A stretch of 64,000 nucleotides of DNA from UBA964 sp037444685. Its GTDB lineage: Bacteria > Pseudomonadota > Gammaproteobacteria > Steroidobacterales > Steroidobacteraceae. The notes beneath the pieces were generated by a model. That model saw only the letters and a list, made by a program, of their open reading frames with translations, did no database searches and had not been told where the DNA came from. The DNA lies in contig JBBILX010000008.1 of NCBI GenBank assembly GCA_037444685.1, positions 1 through 64,000 of the forward strand. The letters run 5' to 3'. Every line of letters begins with the position of its first letter. Position 1 is the first letter of the stretch. Shown piece after piece: positions 8,584-16,365 of the stretch. Both the position numbers and the translations under genes were made by a program.

Positions 8584-11043
8584 ATGCAAATCAGGGAGTT
8601 ATTCTTCACAATCACGCTCAGTAGCCGCCTTGGCGGCGCCTTGTGGCGCCCGCGCATCGCGGCGGGCCTGCTGGCGGGGTCGGCGGTGGCGACTTTGGGA
8701 CTCGTCGCCGCTCCGGCCAGGGCCCAGTCGGCCGCCGACGCCGGACTGCTCGAGGAAGTCGTCGTGACCGCCCGCAAGCGCGAGGAGACGCTGATCGACA
8801 TCCCGGTCGCGGTCACCGCGATCTCGGCGGCCGACATCGAGGCCCGCGGCATCGAGAGCCTTTACGACGTCGCGTTGTTCACGCCCGGTCTGACCTATTT
8901 CGACGCGATCAACAGCGCGCTCGGCACGCCGGTCGTGCGCGGTATCGCGCAGACGAACCTCAACAGCCCGGACCGCAACGTCGCCGTGTTCTACGGCGGC
9001 GTCTACCTCTCGAATCTCAGCGCGACCAACCTCGAGATCCTCGACGTCAGCCGTATCGAGGTCGTCAAAGGTCCGCAGTCGGCGCTCTACGGCCGCAATG
9101 CGTTCAACGGCGCGATCAACTACGTGCCGGCGCGGCCGACCGAGAGTTTCTACTCCCGGATCGAGGGCACCGTCGGCACCGATGAGCGCTACGAGGCCAA
9201 ACTGATCCTCTCCGGACCGATCACCGAGACCTTCGCGGGCCGTCTCGCCGTCAGCTACAACGAGTTCGACGGCAGCTGGGAGAACGCCGCCGAGCGCGGC
9301 AACAACCTCGGCGGCTTCGAGACCAAGAACGTCTCGGGCACGCTCGAGTGGAAGCCGACCGAGAAATTCACGGCCCGCCTGTTCGGGTTCTACACCGACG
9401 ACTACCGCGAACAGGGCGCGGCGTACTTCGCGTCGGGCAACAACTGCGGCCCACCGGGACGGCCGCTGTCGGCCGTCTGCGGCGAGATCCCGACGCGCGA
9501 CACGTTGTCGATCAGTCCGTTCACCGAGGGTCTCTACCGCGACGTCGTGCTGACCGCGCTCGATCTCGAATACGACTTCGGGCCCGTGCGACTGCGCGGG
9601 GAGACCGCGCACTATGACGCGAGCGTCGACGTGTTCACCGATTACGACCTCAACGGCACAGGCACGACCTACGACATCATCCGCCTCGCGGACGTCACGA
9701 CGTTCGGCTACTTCGGCGCACCCGTGCTGCGCCGTCAGGCTGTGCCGCAGTACAACGCCGCGGGCATCGGCGACACCGAGACCTTCAGCCAGGAGCTGCG
9801 TCTCGAGAGCAGTGGCGACGGGGCCTTCCAGTGGGCGCTCGGCGCGTTCTACTACGAGAACGACTACAACGCCGCGGTCGGCGTGTCCTGGGACGGTCGA
9901 GTGCTCAATCCCGGTGAGATCCCGCGCGCCGGCATTCCGAACTTCACGACTATCCCCGGGATCGTCAGCACGACACCGCGCGACGTCTTCATCACCGGCG
10001 ACAACATCCGCAACGACGTCCAGAAGGCAGTCTTTGGCTCGTTCGACTGGGACTTCGCCGAGCGGTTCACGGTCGGCGCGGAGCTGCGGCGAGACAAGGA
10101 GGAGCGCGAGCAGTACAATAGGCTGATCGGCCCGAGCTCGCTGCAGCGCGGCGATTTCAGCTACACGACCTGGCGCGGCCACTTCGACTTCGCGCTCTCA
10201 CCCGTCCAGAAGTTCTACGTGTCGGCCGCCAAGGGCGTGGTGTCGGGGTACTTCAACGCAACCTTCGACGCCGTCGCGCAGACGGCGGTGCCCGTCGAGC
10301 TGCAGAGCTACGATCCGGCGCAGAACAAGACTTATGAGCTCGGCTGGAAGGCCGAGTGGCTCGATCGGCGCCTTGCGACTGAAGTCGCGCTGTTCTTCAT
10401 CGACTACACCGGCATACAGATCAACGCCACGCCGCCGCCGCCGCTCGTGACGAACCTGATCCAGAACCTCGGCAAGGCCGAGGCCCGCGGCATCGAGGTC
10501 ACGGCGAACTTCGCGATCAACGACCGCTGGCGGATCGGTGGCACCTACGGCTACTCACCGACCGAATTCGGCGACGGTACGCCGGAACCGGGGGTGCTCC
10601 GCTACTGCGGCAACGCGCAGGGCCTCGCACTCGGCTTCTGCCCCTCGATCGTGTTCCGCGGCCAGACCTTGCCCGACGTCGGCGGGCAGTCTCTGCCGCG
10701 CGCTCCCGAGCTGACCGCGAGCGCCTACACGGCGTTCGAGGTGCCGCTCGCCGGCGAGTGGGAGTTCTTCGGCCGGGCCGACGTCAGCTACACGGGCAAG
10801 GCGTACACGCTGACCTACAACCTCGCCGAGATCCCGGCACGCACCCTCGCCAACATGCGCGTCGGCGTCCGCAAGGGTCCCCTCGACATCGCGCTCTGGG
10901 GCCGCAACATCTTCGACGAGAAGTACGTCTCGGCGGTGATCTTCCAGCCGAACTTCGCGACGGTGCAGTTCCTGCCGAACGTCAGCCAGGGCGACCGGGC
11001 GACCTGGGGCATCACGGCCTCCTACAGCTTCGGCGGTCAGTGA
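8584..11043 (+). CDS. TonB-dependent receptor
   Basis: An 819-residue receptor. The signal peptide ends near APARAQ, followed by LLEEVVVTARKREE (TonB box region), a plug with VTAISAADIEARG, VFYGGVYLSN and RIEVVKGPQSALYGRN, and a long barrel. It belongs to the large receptor group of Caulobacter, sphingomonads and relatives, whose ligands are often plant oligosaccharides or steroids; the ligand here is unknown. The ATG at 8584 is chosen over 8533 because GGGGGA lies 5 bases upstream and the signal peptide starts there. A strong hairpin follows at 11067, so it is likely monocistronic, and the divergent LytTR gene is a candidate regulator. Confidence 0.9.
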   Translation: MQIRELFFTITLSSRLGGALWRPRIAAGLLAGSAVATLGLVAAPARAQSAADAGLLEEVVVTARKREETLIDIPVAVTAISAADIEARGIESLYDVALFTPGLTYFDAINSALGTPVVRGIAQTNLNSPDRNVAVFYGGVYLSNLSATNLEILDVSRIEVVKGPQSALYGRNAFNGAINYVPARPTESFYSRIEGTVGTDERYEAKLILSGPITETFAGRLAVSYNEFDGSWENAAERGNNLGGFETKNVSGTLEWKPTEKFTARLFGFYTDDYREQGAAYFASGNNCGPPGRPLSAVCGEIPTRDTLSISPFTEGLYRDVVLTALDLEYDFGPVRLRGETAHYDASVDVFTDYDLNGTGTTYDIIRLADVTTFGYFGAPVLRRQAVPQYNAAGIGDTETFSQELRLESSGDGAFQWALGAFYYENDYNAAVGVSWDGRVLNPGEIPRAGIPNFTTIPGIVSTTPRDVFITGDNIRNDVQKAVFGSFDWDFAERFTVGAELRRDKEEREQYNRLIGPSSLQRGDFSYTTWRGHFDFALSPVQKFYVSAAKGVVSGYFNATFDAVAQTAVPVELQSYDPAQNKTYELGWKAEWLDRRLATEVALFFIDYTGIQINATPPPPLVTNLIQNLGKAEARGIEVTANFAINDRWRIGGTYGYSPTEFGDGTPEPGVLRYCGNAQGLALGFCPSIVFRGQTLPDVGGQSLPRAPELTASAYTAFEVPLAGEWEFFGRADVSYTGKAYTLTYNLAEIPARTLANMRVGVRKGPLDIALWGRNIFDEKYVSAVIFQPNFATVQFLPNVSQGDRATWGITASYSFGGQ

Positions 11044-11066
11044 TCCCCCTCTGACTGCCTGAATGG

Positions 11067-11092
11067 CGGGGCACCCGGGAACGGGTGCCCCG
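11067..11092 (+). terminator. Hairpin after the TonB receptor
   Basis: CGGGGCACCC (11067-11076) pairs perfectly with GGGTGCCCCG (11083-11092) over a 6-base loop, followed by TTCTCTCT. It could serve the receptor on the plus strand and the HNH gene, which ends at 11121, on the other strand. Confidence 0.75.
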
Positions 11093-11120
11093 TTCTCTCT
11101 GCGCCTCCGGCACGCCCCGT

Positions 11121-11690
11121 TCAGCGCTTGCGGCCCACGCGTGGCCGCTCGAAGACGTGCTGGCGGTGGTGCGCCAGGTAAGCGCGCTGCCGCTCGGTGA
11201 AGGCGCCGACCCGCGCGGACGCTGACAAGCCCCATTTCTCGAGCACGGCAGGATTGAGCCGCCGCGAGACGAGCAGCTCGCCGTCGTCGCCGAAGCTGAG
11301 GTAGCCGCGCTCGAACAGGTGACTGACGTGCGGCGACAGCAGCAGACCGTTCTCGCCGTCGAGGCGCTCGGCATCGTCGGCGTCGCGCCACGGCTTGATG
11401 TGCGTCGCGCGCAGATGACGCCGATCGAGCAATCCCGTGACCCGGCAGGCCTGCTCGAACCGCTCGACGTTCTGCCGGAAGCTGCCAAGCCCACGCCGCG
11501 CACGCAATAGTTCGTCGCGCAGACGCGGGTCGAGACCGCGGCGGCGCCGCAGCGCCGCCTCCTCGCGCTCGTCGGCGAACTGCTCGGGCGCGGCACCGGT
11601 CGCAGCCGGCACCGCGTCCGGCGCCGCAATCGGGCGTCGGCGTGCCGTGCGCCGACGCGGCCCTCTGCGACTGCTCTCGTCTCTGCCCAC
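11121..11690 (-). CDS. HNH endonuclease domain protein
   Basis: A 189-residue protein. After a basic, low-complexity first 50 residues, the core FRQNVERFEQACRVTG, LRATHIKPWRDAD, DGENGLLLSPHVSHLFERG and YLSFGDDGELLVS is the HNH_2-type nuclease fold, with H, N and H in HIKPW, NGLLLSPH. Homologs often occur as the C-terminal part of restriction-like or repair nucleases; here no extra recognition domain is obvious. GTG start. Divergent from the peptidase gene. Whether it defends against phage, repairs DNA or does something else cannot be read from context. Confidence 0.82.
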   Translation of the reverse strand: MGRDESSRRGPRRRTARRRPIAAPDAVPAATGAAPEQFADEREEAALRRRRGLDPRLRDELLRARRGLGSFRQNVERFEQACRVTGLLDRRHLRATHIKPWRDADDAERLDGENGLLLSPHVSHLFERGYLSFGDDGELLVSRRLNPAVLEKWGLSASARVGAFTERQRAYLAHHRQHVFERPRVGRKR

Positions 11691-11712
11691 GGCCCCCTCC
11701 GGCCCCGCAGAC

Positions 11713-11718
11713 TATAAT
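11713..11718 (+). promoter_or_regulatory. Consensus -10 box for the peptidase gene
   Basis: A perfect TATAAT lies 29 bases before the ATG at 11747. No good -35 is visible in the GC-rich sequence upstream. It favours the 11747 start, because the alternative ATG at 11717 would overlap the -10 box. Confidence 0.55.
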
Positions 11719-11746
11719 GCACCGGTCCCCGCATCGCGGTCGTCCC

Positions 11747-13951
11747 ATGCCCCACAGACTGCGTCCGATCAGCGCGATGCTGGCCGCCTGCCTGACCGTC
11801 GCCTGCAGCCATGCGCCCCTGGCCCCGGAACCCGAAATGAGCACAGTACCGATCGATACCCGCGCCGCCGCGCCGACCGCCGCCCCGCCCATCGCAACGC
11901 GGCGGCCGTTCCGCGTCGAGTCGCCGCACGGCACGCGCATCGACGAGTACTACTGGCTGCGCGACGATGCGCGCCAGAACCCCGAAGTGCTGGCCTACCT
12001 GCAGGCCGAGAACGCCTATGCCGATGCGGTGCTGGCGCCCCTCGTGCCGCTGCGCGACGAGCTCTATCGCGAGATGGTCGCGCGCATCAAGCAGGACGAT
12101 GCAACCGTGCCGTACCGAAAGGGCGGGTACTGGTACTACACGCGCTACGAGACGGGCCAGGAGCATCCGATCCACGCGCGGCGCGCGGGCACGCTCGACG
12201 CGCCCGAGCAGATCCTGCTCGACGTCAATTCGATGGCAGCGGGCAAGGACTTCTTCCAGGTCGATGAGCTCAGCGTCAGCCCCGACGGCCGCCTGCTGGC
12301 CTGGGCCGAGGACGAGGTCGGCCGCCGGCAGTACGTGATCCGCGTCAAGAACCTCGCCACGGGGGAAGTGCTGCCGGACCGGATCGAGAACGCCGAACCC
12401 AATATCGAATGGGCGGCCGACAACCGCACGTTCCTGTACGTCGAGAAGCATCCGCAGACGCTGCTCGGCTACAAGGTCCGCAAGCACGTGCTCGGCAGCG
12501 ATCCCAAGGATGATCCGCTCGTCTGGGAGCAGACCGACGAGAGTTTCTACACCGGCATCGACAAGACCAAGGACGACAGGTATCTGCTGATCGGCACGCA
12601 GAGCACGGTGTCGAGCGAGTACTGGTACGCCGATGCCGCCGACCCGAGGCTCGAGTTCAGGCTGTTCCTCGGCCGCGAGCGCGACCACGAGTACCAGGTC
12701 GAGCACTTCGAGGGCCGGTGGATCGTGCGGACGAACTGGCAGGCGAAGAACTTCCGGATCGTCGAGGTCACGCGCGGCGACGAGGCGAGGCGCGAGGCCT
12801 GGCGCGATCTCGTCGCGCACAACCCGGAAGGTTTCGTGCACGGCTTCGACGTGTTCCGCAACGTCCTCGCCGTCGAGGAGCGCGAGGGCGGCCTGCGCAA
12901 GATCCGGCTGCGGCCATGGCGAACCGACGCATCGGACGCGGACGGCCTGCGCGAGACGTTCATCACCGCCGACGAACCGACCTACGCGATGCGGCTCGGC
13001 GCCAATGAGGAGATCGACAGCGACACGGTGCGCTACGTCTACACCTCGCTGACGACACCGGCGAGCACCTACGATCTCGACACGCGCAGCGGCGCACGGA
13101 CGCTGCTCAAGCGCGAGCCGGTGCTCGGCGACTTCGATCCGGCCAACTACGTCAGCGAGTACGTCTGGGTGACGGCCCGCGACGGTGCGCGCGTGCCCGC
13201 CTCGCTGGTCTATCGCAAGGACACGCCGCGCGACGGCACGGCGCCGCTGCTGCAGTACGGCTATGGGTCTTACGGCATCACGATGGATCCGGCCTTCTCG
13301 ACGACGCTGCTGTCGCTGCTCGACCGCGGTTTCGTCTATGCGCTCGCGCATATCCGCGGCGGACAGGAGCTCGGCCGCGCGTGGTACGAGAACGGCAAGC
13401 TGCTCAACAAGATGAACACCTTCACGGATTTCATCGACGTGACGCGCTGGCTGGTCGCGAACCGCTACGCCGATCCGCGACGCGTATTCGCGCGCGGCGG
13501 CTCGGCCGGCGGCCTGCTGATGGGCGCGATCGCGAACCTCGCGCCGGCCAATTACCGCGGCATCGTCTCGCTCGTGCCCTTCGTCGACGTCGTCACGACC
13601 ATGCTCGATCCGACGATCCCGCTCACGACCAACGAATACGACGAGTGGGGCAATCCGGCCGACAAGCGCTACTACGACTACATGCTGAGCTACTCGCCCT
13701 ACGACAACCTGCGCCGGCAGGCCTATCCGGCGATGTACGTTCAGACCGGCCTCTGGGACAGCCAGGTGCAGTACTGGGAGCCGACCAAGTACGTCGCGCG
13801 TCTGCGCCAGCTCAAGACCGACGATCGCAAGCTGATCTACCGGGTGAACATGGAAGCGGGGCACGGCGGCAAGTCAGGCCGCTTCCAGCGCATCGCCGAG
13901 ATCGCCGAGCAGTACGCGTTCGTGCTCGGCGAGGCGGGAGTCACGGACTGA
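11747..13951 (+). CDS. Oligopeptidase B-like S9 family peptidase (lipoprotein)
   Basis: A 734-residue prolyl oligopeptidase-family enzyme that should cleave short peptides, probably after basic residues if it is a true oligopeptidase B. An N-terminal lipoprotein signal (LTVAC) suggests anchoring in the envelope. The sequence from about residue 50 (VESPHGTRIDEYYWLRDD) through the seven-bladed propeller leads to an alpha/beta hydrolase domain with the nucleophile in GGSAGG (S586), Asp in GLWDSQ (D671) and His in GHGGKSG (H706), a full catalytic triad. The DUF2905 gene follows 13 bases downstream. Confidence 0.9.
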   Translation: MPHRLRPISAMLAACLTVACSHAPLAPEPEMSTVPIDTRAAAPTAAPPIATRRPFRVESPHGTRIDEYYWLRDDARQNPEVLAYLQAENAYADAVLAPLVPLRDELYREMVARIKQDDATVPYRKGGYWYYTRYETGQEHPIHARRAGTLDAPEQILLDVNSMAAGKDFFQVDELSVSPDGRLLAWAEDEVGRRQYVIRVKNLATGEVLPDRIENAEPNIEWAADNRTFLYVEKHPQTLLGYKVRKHVLGSDPKDDPLVWEQTDESFYTGIDKTKDDRYLLIGTQSTVSSEYWYADAADPRLEFRLFLGRERDHEYQVEHFEGRWIVRTNWQAKNFRIVEVTRGDEARREAWRDLVAHNPEGFVHGFDVFRNVLAVEEREGGLRKIRLRPWRTDASDADGLRETFITADEPTYAMRLGANEEIDSDTVRYVYTSLTTPASTYDLDTRSGARTLLKREPVLGDFDPANYVSEYVWVTARDGARVPASLVYRKDTPRDGTAPLLQYGYGSYGITMDPAFSTTLLSLLDRGFVYALAHIRGGQELGRAWYENGKLLNKMNTFTDFIDVTRWLVANRYADPRRVFARGGSAGGLLMGAIANLAPANYRGIVSLVPFVDVVTTMLDPTIPLTTNEYDEWGNPADKRYYDYMLSYSPYDNLRRQAYPAMYVQTGLWDSQVQYWEPTKYVARLRQLKTDDRKLIYRVNMEAGHGGKSGRFQRIAEIAEQYAFVLGEAGVTD

Positions 13952-13964
13952 GGCGCGCTGCCGC

Positions 13965-14165
13965 ATGAACCGCGTGCTGATCGCCCTCGGCCTGCTCGCC
14001 ATTCTCGCCGGGCTGTTCTGGTCCAGACTGCGCGAGTGGCCGCTGTTTCGGCTGCCGGGCGACATCGTCATCGACCGGCCCGGCCTGCGTTTCTATTTCC
14101 CGATCACGACGATGCTGCTGATCAGCGCCGTCGTGTCGCTGATCCTCTGGCTGCTGCGCCGCTGA
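13965..14165 (+). CDS. DUF2905 small membrane protein
   Basis: A 66-residue protein with two hydrophobic helices (about 4-20 and 46-62) separated by FRLPGDIVIDRPGLRFYFPI, the signature of the DUF2905 family. Function unknown. It starts 13 bases after the peptidase stop and is probably co-transcribed. Confidence 0.85.
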   Translation: MNRVLIALGLLAILAGLFWSRLREWPLFRLPGDIVIDRPGLRFYFPITTMLLISAVVSLILWLLRR

Positions 14166-14184
14166 CGGCCGCGCGACACCGCGC

Positions 14185-14571
14185 TCAGAGCGTGTCGTAC
14201 TTGCGCGCGCTGCCGCGCGCCTTGTCGACCGGATACTTCTCGGCGTTGCGCCGGATCTTGTCGCGTGCCGCGGCGAGCAGATCCACGTCGAGCCGGTCGG
14301 CGAGCCGCACGAGGTAGAGCAGCACGTCGGCCATCTCCGCGCGCACCGCCGCGCGCTGCTCGGGCGTCAGCGCCACCGACTCCTCGGCCGTCAGCCACTG
14401 GAAAGGCTCGAGCAGTTCGGCGGCCTCGACGGCGAGCGCCGCCGCGAGGTTCTTTGGCGTGTGGAAGCGGTCCCAGTCGCGCTCGGCTGCGAACGCGCGC
14501 AGCGCGTCACGCAGCGCATCGAGTTCGGAGCGCGCCGCCGGCTCTGCAGAACTTTCCGGGGAGGGGTTCAC
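14185..14571 (-). CDS. MazG-like nucleotide pyrophosphohydrolase
   Basis: A 128-residue all-alpha NTP pyrophosphatase of the RS21-C6/dCTPase type, expected to hydrolyse non-canonical or excess dNTPs to the monophosphates. The metal-binding acidic clusters are visible as EAAELLEPFQW (about 50-60) and EMADVLLYLVRLAD (about 80-93). DKARGSARKYDTL at the end is typical. Convergent with the DUF2905 gene; 20 bases separate its stop from the VOC gene stop-side neighbour upstream on the same strand. Confidence 0.88.
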   Translation of the reverse strand: MNPSPESSAEPAARSELDALRDALRAFAAERDWDRFHTPKNLAAALAVEAAELLEPFQWLTAEESVALTPEQRAAVRAEMADVLLYLVRLADRLDVDLLAAARDKIRRNAEKYPVDKARGSARKYDTL

Positions 14572-14591
14572 GGCGAAGCGGCGCTGGCCGA

Positions 14592-15230
14592 TCAGAAATC
14601 CCGCGGCGAGTCCGGTCGCTGCACGACGTGGATGCGCAGTCCGTCCGGGTCGTAGACGACCAGTTCGGTCGCTGAACCGTCGTCGGTGCTGACCGGCGGC
14701 ACCGCGTAGCGCGCGCCGAGCTCCTGGAGCCGGGCGTGTACGGTCGCGATGTCATTGGTACGCAGCGCCATCGCGTGCTCGCCGATCGCGAGCACTTCGC
14801 CGACTGGCCTCGACAGCGGCGTCGATGCGGGATCGGCGAGCTGCAGCAGCCCGATGCTGGCCGACGGCCGCCGGCGACCCTCGATGACTCCATCGGTGAC
14901 CAGCAGCGCGAAACGCGCACGCCGTGACATCGGGATGCCGAGCTGGGCCTTCGTGGGGGCATCGTCGAGATCGACCTCGCGCTCGACCCGCAGGCCGAAG
15001 GCGCGGATGTAGAAGCGCTTGCTCGCCTCGAGATCGCGGACGACGAGCATCGTGCGCATGAAGACGACGGCGAGCGGTTCACCGGCGAGGGCGGGGCCGT
15101 CGAGCGCTCGGCGGGGCCCGGCCCTCGGCTCGCCCCCGTGCAGTGGCGCGACCAGGCCCGCGGCGCAGAGCAGCAGCGTAAGCCGCGCCGCCGCACGCGA
15201 CCGGCGCGCGCCTGTCGTCGTTTTCTTCAT
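14592..15230 (-). CDS. Exported VOC (glyoxalase-like) protein
   Basis: A 212-residue protein with a cleavable-looking signal peptide (MKKTTTGARRSR then LTLLLCAAGLVAPLHGG) followed by a vicinal oxygen chelate domain: FMRTMLVVRDLEASKRFYIRAFGL and ELVVYDPDGLRIHVVQR, the paired beta-alpha-beta modules with a C-terminal Glu/His. VOC enzymes are usually cytoplasmic dioxygenases, glyoxalases or resistance proteins, so export is unusual. Substrate is unknown. The start is well defined by the signal sequence. Confidence 0.85.
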   Translation of the reverse strand: MKKTTTGARRSRAAARLTLLLCAAGLVAPLHGGEPRAGPRRALDGPALAGEPLAVVFMRTMLVVRDLEASKRFYIRAFGLRVEREVDLDDAPTKAQLGIPMSRRARFALLVTDGVIEGRRRPSASIGLLQLADPASTPLSRPVGEVLAIGEHAMALRTNDIATVHARLQELGARYAVPPVSTDDGSATELVVYDPDGLRIHVVQRPDSPRDF

Positions 15231-15289
15231 CACACCCCTCCGCGTCGCCCGGGCCCCGATTGTGGACCCGGCGACGCGCGGGGTCGAGA

Positions 15290-16198
15290 TCAGAAGTCGT
15301 TCGTCGTCGTCGCGTTCGCCGTGACCGTGGCGTTCTGCGGCGTACCGAAGCTCAGCGTCTCGTTGGTCTCGGGGTTGTCGGTGCCGCCACCGCAGGTGAA
15401 TGCGAGCGTGTACGGACGTGCCGCGAGGAACGAGATCCGGTAGCTCCACGCGCCGGCGGTCGGATTCTGGCTGACAGGAACCGAGACGAGCGGATCGGCG
15501 TCCGGCGCCGGATCGCTGTCGCTGTCGTCGTGAGTCACGCCCGCGCCCTGGAACACGTAGACGAACGGCGTGCATCCGGCCGTCACCAGCGAGCCGGACA
15601 CCGCGCCCTCGATGCGCCCGACCTGCAGGTTGTCGACGACGCGCAGCACGGGCTTCAGCAGATAGTTCGGCGCGAGTCCCGGCGGCGCGATGATCGAGCG
15701 TCGCAGGCCGAAGTCGATCGTGAAGTGGGTCGTGCCTCCCTGCGCCACGGTGAAGCCGCGGATGAGCTGCAAACCGCGCTCCTCGCCGCTTGGGATGAAC
15801 AGCGGGAAACTGCGGCCGTCGAGCAGTTCGATCACCGAGGCATTGGTGTTCTGCTGCGCGACGACCTGCAGTCGCATCCACTCGTAGCGCCCGGCCGGGA
15901 TCGCCTGGCCCTGCAGCAGCGGCGCGCTGCCGCCATTGCGGAGCGCGTAGACATCGATGCGCTGATCGGGGTTGATGTCGTAGGTGACGGGCGGTCAACC
16001 CTCGGGTTTCAGCTCGATGGCCGAGAACGTCACGTAGACCTGGCGTGCACGGTCGACGGGCGCATCCGTGAGGTTGGTGTTCAGCGTCCCGGTGCCCGGA
16101 CCGCTGTCGTCGGAACCACCACCACAGGCGACCAGCAGCGCGGACGATGCCGCGACCAAGCAGGCCGCGCGCACGAAGGAGCGGACGGACATGGTCAT
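15290..16198 (-). pseudogene. DUF4382 lipoprotein gene with one in-frame TGA
   Basis: The 5' part (16198 to 15998) encodes a lipoprotein signal (SSALLVACGGG) and the DUF4382 opening NTNLTDAPVDRARQVYVTF then AIELKPEG. A TGA at 15997..15995 ends the frame, but the next codons continue in the same frame with PPVTYDINPDQRIDVYALRN and on to the natural end at 15290. Apart from this codon the gene would encode about 302 residues. A single G to T change (GGA to TGA) at a normally glycine-rich turn explains it. It is either a recent nonsense mutation or a sequencing error. The function of DUF4382 proteins is unknown. Confidence 0.85.
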
Positions 16199-16365
16199 GC
16201 TCTGATCCTCGAAATCTGCCGAACGACCTCTGCAGAAGGCGGCAAGCGTAGAGCGGTTGAGGCCGTATCGAGTTGACGCCGTCTGGCGACATTCTCGCGG
16301 GCGGTCGCGTGATGTCTGCTCGTGCATCCGGGGGAACGGGAGCGCCCCGGGCATTGCGCGCCGAC

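Noticed and set aside
8599..10182. A 527-residue minus-strand ORF
   Set aside because: Antisense shadow of the TonB receptor, rich in Arg/Asp/Val with no motif.
11012..13864. A 950-residue minus-strand ORF
   Set aside because: It lies antisense to the peptidase, whose frame has a full catalytic triad. High GC keeps several frames open; the antisense product has no domains.
15995..15997. In-frame TGA in the DUF4382 gene as a selenocysteine codon
   Set aside because: No SECIS-like hairpin directly downstream was seen, the position is a glycine-type turn, and the family is not known for selenocysteine. Nonsense mutation or error is simpler.
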